Under the pieces are notes generated by a model that was not told the origin of the DNA, did not search any database, and saw nothing but the letters and a program-made list of their open reading frames with translations. Positions 60,504 to 64,000 of a stretch of 64,000 bases of DNA are shown in pieces (position 1 is the stretch's first letter; each line of letters opens with the position of its first letter). This DNA is from UBA6168 sp041741095 (GTDB lineage Bacteria > Bacteroidota > Bacteroidia > Chitinophagales > Saprospiraceae). The stretch lies in assembly GCA_041741095.1 (NCBI GenBank), contig JBGSKQ010000085.1, forward strand, positions 1 to 64,000, given 5' to 3'. Both the position numbers and the translations under genes were made by a program.

Positions 60504-61055
60504 ATGAAAAGAAGAGAAGCACTTTCACTGACCGCCACCATCTTGGGCGGCACGCTTATAGGAGCCGATGCTTTCCTGTCCGGCTGCAAGGCCGATTCAA
60601 AAAATACGGGCTTGTTTTCGGAGAACGACATACGCCTGTTGGATGAAATCGGCGAGACCATCCTGCCCGAAACCGATCAATCGCCGGGGGCAAAAGCTGC
60701 CCAAATCGGGGAGTTCATGCAAACCATCGTGACGGACTGCTACGATGAAAAGGAGCAAGTCATTTTCATAGCCGGGTTGGGCACGGTGGAAAAAACAGCG
60801 AAAGAAAAGTTCTCCAACAGCTTTTTAAAAATAACGTCTGGACAGCGGCTGGAAATGCTCACGGTATTTGACAATGAAGCCAAAAATGTAAAAGAAGGCG
60901 AACCTGCCCATTTTTTCGGCATGATGAAAGAACTCACCCTGTGGGGCTATTTCAGTTCGGAACCAGGGGTGACGCAGGCACTTCGTTACAATCCCGTGCC
61001 GGGCAGGTTTGAGGGTTGTGTGCCATACGGGGAGGGGGAAAGGGCGTGGTATTGA
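60504..61055 (+). CDS. Gluconate 2-dehydrogenase subunit 3 family protein
   Basis: The 183-residue protein has a twin-arginine-like signal with a lipobox-like end (MKRREALSLTATILGGTLIG followed by ADAFLSGC) and the family signature FSENDIRLLDEIGETILPETDQSPGAKAAQIG. It is probably the small subunit that carries the GMC large subunit through the Tat pathway. The start at 60504 is the one that provides the signal; the preceding sequence is repeat-derived. Confidence 0.88.
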   Translation: MKRREALSLTATILGGTLIGADAFLSGCKADSKNTGLFSENDIRLLDEIGETILPETDQSPGAKAAQIGEFMQTIVTDCYDEKEQVIFIAGLGTVEKTAKEKFSNSFLKITSGQRLEMLTVFDNEAKNVKEGEPAHFFGMMKELTLWGYFSSEPGVTQALRYNPVPGRFEGCVPYGEGERAWY

Positions 61056-61103
61056 GATTTGTGAATCAATAGCCAAATCCTTAATTTCGTGAAAATTATT
61101 GCC

Positions 61104-61337
61104 ATGTCAATGAATTTGCAAACACCATTTACCAATGCGCAACTTGAAATCTTAAAGTTGTTCAGTACCGAGCTTTCAGAGCAAGAACTGAAAGATTTGA
61201 AGCGCATATTGCTTGAATTTAAATTCAAAAAAGTAACCGACTTGGCAGATAGGGCCTGGGATGAAGATGAATGGTCAGAAGAGAAGGTTGAAAAATTTCT
61301 TCAAACGCACCTACGTACCCCTTACAAAGCGCAGTAA
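61104..61337 (+). CDS. Antitoxin-like small protein
   Basis: The 77-residue protein (MSMNLQTPFTNAQLEILKLF) has an amphipathic helical pattern FTNAQLEILKLFSTELSEQELKDLKRILLEF and an acidic tail with WDEDEWSEEKVEKF. It resembles small antitoxin-like proteins of Bacteroidota and cyanobacteria usually encoded with a PIN-domain toxin, but no toxin lies downstream here. Confidence 0.6.
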   Translation: MSMNLQTPFTNAQLEILKLFSTELSEQELKDLKRILLEFKFKKVTDLADRAWDEDEWSEEKVEKFLQTHLRTPYKAQ

Positions 61338-61388
61338 AAACACCTGAAAAATAAAAAGACCCAAGCATGAAAATTGAGCATCAACAAT

Positions 61389-61434
61389 AAAAAAGGCCGC
61401 ATCAGGAATCACATCCCAATGCGGCCTTTTTTTC
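61389..61434. terminator. Bidirectional terminator before aconitase
   Basis: AAAAAAGGCCGCAT pairs perfectly with ATGCGGCCTTTTTT, with a 17-nt loop. It lies between convergent genes. Confidence 0.9.
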
Positions 61435-61443
61435 AAAATAGCA

Positions 61444-63726
61444 TCACACCGCCCCAATCTCCTCCCGTATCTTGTTCAGTGCCGAGCCGGCCCGCACCCA
61501 ATCAATCTGCGACTCGTTGTAAGTATGTTTTACTTCAAAAACTTCCTCCGTGCCATCGGCATGGTGCAGCACCATGTTCATATTTCTTCCAGGTGCCATT
61601 TCATCGAAGCCAAGTAAAGTGACTTTATCGTCCTGGCGGATTTTTTCATAATCGTCCGGATTGGCGAAAGTGAAGGCCAGCATCCCTTGTTTTTTCAGGT
61701 TCGTCTCGTGGATGCGGGCAAATGATTTTACCACGACGACTTTAACGCCCAAGTGGCGGGGCTCCATGGCCGCATGTTCACGGGAGGAGCCTTCGCCGTA
61801 GTTCTCCTCGCCAAAAACGATGGTACTGATGCCTGCTCCTTTGTATTTTCTTGCCGAATCCGGCACTGCCATGTAACTGGCCTCCATCGGGTTGTCCGCA
61901 TAATTGGCCACTTTGTTGGCCTCGTCGTTGAAGTAGTTGATGGCACCGATGAAGCAATTGTTGGAAATGTTTTCCAAATGCCCCCGATAGACAAGCCAAG
62001 GCCCAGCCATCGAAATATGGTCGGTGGTGCATTTTCCCTTGGCTTTTAATAAAATCCTCATACCGTTCAATTGGCCTTGTGAAATCGGTTGGAAAGGGGC
62101 CAGCAATTGAAGCCGGTCAGAATTTGGATCTACAATGACCTGTACGCCGCTGCCATCTTTTGCAGGTTCCTGATAACCAGCGTCTTCCACGGAAAAGCCG
62201 CTTGGTGGAAGTTCCACGCCCGTGGGCGGGTCGAGTTTCACGGCAATGCCATCTTCATTGATCAAAAAATCTGTCAGCGGGTTGAAGGTCATATCGCCCG
62301 CAATCGCCATTGCCGTCACCAGTTCAGGGCTGGCCACGAAGGCATGGGTAGCGGGGTTGCCGTCGTTTCGTTTTGAAAAATTGCGGTTGAAGGAAGTGAT
62401 GATGGAGTTTTTGCGACCGGGGTCGCTGTGGTGGCGCTGCCACTGGCCGATGCAGGGGCCGCAGGCATTGGCGAGCACTACGCCGCCCATTTCTTCAAAT
62501 GCTTTCAACTGGCCATCCCGATCCACGGTGTAGCGGATTTGCTCCGAGCCGGGCGTCACGGTGAATTCCGATTTTACTTTCAGCTTTTTAGCCACGGCCT
62601 GTTTGGCCAAGGAAGCTGCACGGTCGAGGTCTTCGTAGGAGGAGTTGGTGCAGGAGCCGATGAGGCCGACTTCCAGCTTTTGCGGGTAGCCATTTTCCCT
62701 GACGGCTTCGGCGAATTTTGAAATAGGCCAGGCCAAGTCGGGCGTGTAGGGGCCGTTCACATGCGGCTCAAGCGTAGAAAGGTCAATTTCGATGACCCGG
62801 TCGAAATATTGTTCCGGGTTATCGTAGCAGTCGGCATCTCCCGTGAGGTGCTCGGCGACCGAATCTGCAATGGCTGCTACTTCCGCACGGCCAGTGGCAC
62901 GCAGATACCGGCCCATTGCTTCGTCGTAGCCGAAAGTGGAGGTGGTGGCACCAATTTCAGCGCCCATGTTGCAGATGGTGCCTTTGCCTGTGCAGGACAG
63001 GGAGCGGGCGCCCTCGCCAAAATATTCCACAATGGCACCCGTGCCGCCTTTTACGGTCAGGATGCCGGCTACTTTCAGGATAACGTCTTTGCTGGACGTC
63101 CAGCCGCTCAATTTTCCGGTCAGTTTCACACCGATGAGCTTTGGCATTTTCAGTTCCCAAGGCATTCCAGCCATAACGTCCACCGCATCCGCCCCGCCGA
63201 CGCCGATGGCGACCATGCCGAGGCCGCCCGCATTGGGCGTGTGGGAGTCGGTGCCTATCATCATGCCGTTGGGGAAGGCATAATTTTCCAAAACAATCTG
63301 ATGGATAATGCCAGCGCCGGGCTTCCAAAAGCCGATGCCGTATTTATTGGAAATAGAAGCGAGGAAGTCATACACTTCCCTGTTTTCGTCCACTGCTGTT
63401 GCCAGGTCTTGGTCGGCACCGTCTTTTGCCAAAATCAAATGGTCGCAATGCACGGTGGAAGGCACGGCCGTTTTGCTGCGCCCGCACATATCGAACTGGA
63501 GCAAGGCCATCTGCGCCGTGGCATCCTGCATGGCCACCCGGTCGGGGGCGAAAAAGACGTAGTCAACGCCCCGCTTGTATTCTTGTAGGGGCGATTCGGG
63601 GTGCAGGTGTGTATAAAGGATTTTTTCGGTGAGGGTCATCGGGCGGCCCAGCATCTGGCGGGCAGCGGCTACTTTGCCGGGGAGTTCGGCATATACTTTT
63701 TTTATGAGATCGAGGTCAAATACCAT
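61444..63726 (-). CDS. acn: Aconitate hydratase
   Basis: The 760-residue protein is a mitochondrial-type aconitase. The three iron-sulfur cysteines are in GLIGSCTNSSYEDL and NACGPCIGQW. Substrate motifs include IGTDSHTPNAGGLGMVAIGVGGADAVDVMAG and the C-terminal FGEENYGEGSSREHAAMEPR. It converts citrate to isocitrate in the TCA cycle. A -7 box (63783-63790) is present upstream. Confidence 0.97.
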   Translation of the reverse strand: MVFDLDLIKKVYAELPGKVAAARQMLGRPMTLTEKILYTHLHPESPLQEYKRGVDYVFFAPDRVAMQDATAQMALLQFDMCGRSKTAVPSTVHCDHLILAKDGADQDLATAVDENREVYDFLASISNKYGIGFWKPGAGIIHQIVLENYAFPNGMMIGTDSHTPNAGGLGMVAIGVGGADAVDVMAGMPWELKMPKLIGVKLTGKLSGWTSSKDVILKVAGILTVKGGTGAIVEYFGEGARSLSCTGKGTICNMGAEIGATTSTFGYDEAMGRYLRATGRAEVAAIADSVAEHLTGDADCYDNPEQYFDRVIEIDLSTLEPHVNGPYTPDLAWPISKFAEAVRENGYPQKLEVGLIGSCTNSSYEDLDRAASLAKQAVAKKLKVKSEFTVTPGSEQIRYTVDRDGQLKAFEEMGGVVLANACGPCIGQWQRHHSDPGRKNSIITSFNRNFSKRNDGNPATHAFVASPELVTAMAIAGDMTFNPLTDFLINEDGIAVKLDPPTGVELPPSGFSVEDAGYQEPAKDGSGVQVIVDPNSDRLQLLAPFQPISQGQLNGMRILLKAKGKCTTDHISMAGPWLVYRGHLENISNNCFIGAINYFNDEANKVANYADNPMEASYMAVPDSARKYKGAGISTIVFGEENYGEGSSREHAAMEPRHLGVKVVVVKSFARIHETNLKKQGMLAFTFANPDDYEKIRQDDKVTLLGFDEMAPGRNMNMVLHHADGTEEVFEVKHTYNESQIDWVRAGSALNKIREEIGAV

Positions 63727-63782
63727 GTGTAAAAGGATTTATTTTTGAAAAATGAAGGCGGCACAGGTTTTTTAAGGGTGGG

Positions 63783-63790
63783 CAAAGGTA
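63783..63790 (-). promoter_or_regulatory. -7 box for aconitase
   Basis: The minus strand reads TACCTTTG, a perfect match, about 57 bp before the start codon. Confidence 0.55.
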
Positions 63791-63929
63791 GGGGATTTTA
63801 TGTTTTTGGGGGAAGCAGGTGGGAAGGTGTTTTGATGAAAATTGAAGTGTTTACATTTGTTTTCCCTAAAAATTTATAGGGCTCCTATTCCAAAGCGTTA
63901 TAGCCTGATTCAACTGATGATTTTTTATG

Positions 63930-63937
63930 TAACTTTG
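63930..63937 (+). promoter_or_regulatory. -7 box for the gene cut by the window edge
   Basis: TAACTTTG matches the consensus and lies 33 bp before the ATG at 63970. Confidence 0.5.
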
Positions 63938-63969
63938 AAATTCCTCAAGCTTCTAAAATTAGTTGTCCA

Positions 63970-64000
63970 ATGTCAGAAATCAAGCTTTCAATAGAAGATA
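63970..64000 (+). CDS. Start of a gene truncated by the window edge
   Basis: ATG at 63970 opens a frame reading MSEIKLSIED, and the window ends. The promoter-like box upstream supports a real start. No product can be named. Confidence 0.4.
   Translation, partial: MSEIKLSIED

Overview
The window looks like chromosomal DNA of a Bacteroidota bacterium, most likely in or near Saprospiria. Evidence: many upstream regions carry the Bacteroidota -7 box TAnnTTTG; one protein ends in a type IX secretion (T9SS) sorting domain; there are DUF2851, DUF2480, DUF4292, DUF6090, SpoIIM/RDD and EF-G-like families that are common in this phylum; TTG and GTG starts are frequent and Shine-Dalgarno sequences are weak. 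The species cannot be named from sequence alone. By eye the base composition is near 50% GC, with AT-rich islands at 24.9-26.0, 35.4-39.4 and 55.6-56.6 kb.

Layout. 0-14.5 kb: housekeeping genes (DUF2851, TatA, a 2OG-Fe(II) oxygenase, ammonium transporter Amt, DUF1295, membrane zinc peptidase, RlmD, a GT4 glycosyltransferase, RsmG, RecA). 14.5-16.5 kb: about 2 kb with no convincing gene. 16.5-24.8 kb: ScpB, DUF2480, a lytic transglycosylase, a ROK kinase, a membrane-anchored papain-like protein, a secreted protein and RDD. 24.8-26.0 kb: a HigBA-type toxin-antitoxin operon with a palindromic operator. 26-30.4 kb: lipid kinase, low-molecular-weight phosphatase and AsmA-like protein around an octamer repeat array. 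30.4-31.4 kb: tRNA-Val followed by tRNA-like copies and a GIY-YIG nuclease. 31.4-34.8 kb: DUF4292 lipoprotein, EnvC-like LytM protein and HflX. 34.8-39.5 kb: an accessory island with a duplicated hflX 3' end, an RHS tip, immunity-like genes and a HipA-like kinase/DUF3037 pair. 39.5-55.5 kb: class A beta-lactamase-like hydrolase, PBP4-type carboxypeptidase, THUMP methyltransferase, YceI, SpoIIM, T9SS protein, EF-G-like factor and an adenylate cyclase. 55.6-56.8 kb: an AT-rich DUF6090 gene beside a long palindrome. 56.8-64 kb: glycosyltransferase, a 30-residue lipoprotein, a GMC oxidoreductase separated from its gluconate-dehydrogenase-subunit-3 partner by a REP-associated transposase, an antitoxin-like protein, aconitase, and the first codons of one more gene.

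The most unusual content is not protein coding. (1) Three hairpin elements of about 165 bp share the apical sequence TAGCAGCGCTA; one fills most of the recA leader and two flank amt. (2) A tRNA-Val-derived array has copies that keep cloverleaf pairing but carry a dispersed palindrome as their anticodon arm, and a GIY-YIG gene takes its stop codon from one copy. (3) A RAYT transposase is flanked by REP palindromes and has one REP in frame inside it. (4) hflX carries a 3'-end duplication of about 320 bp, 2410 bp apart, around an RHS module, as expected when an element integrates at a gene 3' end.
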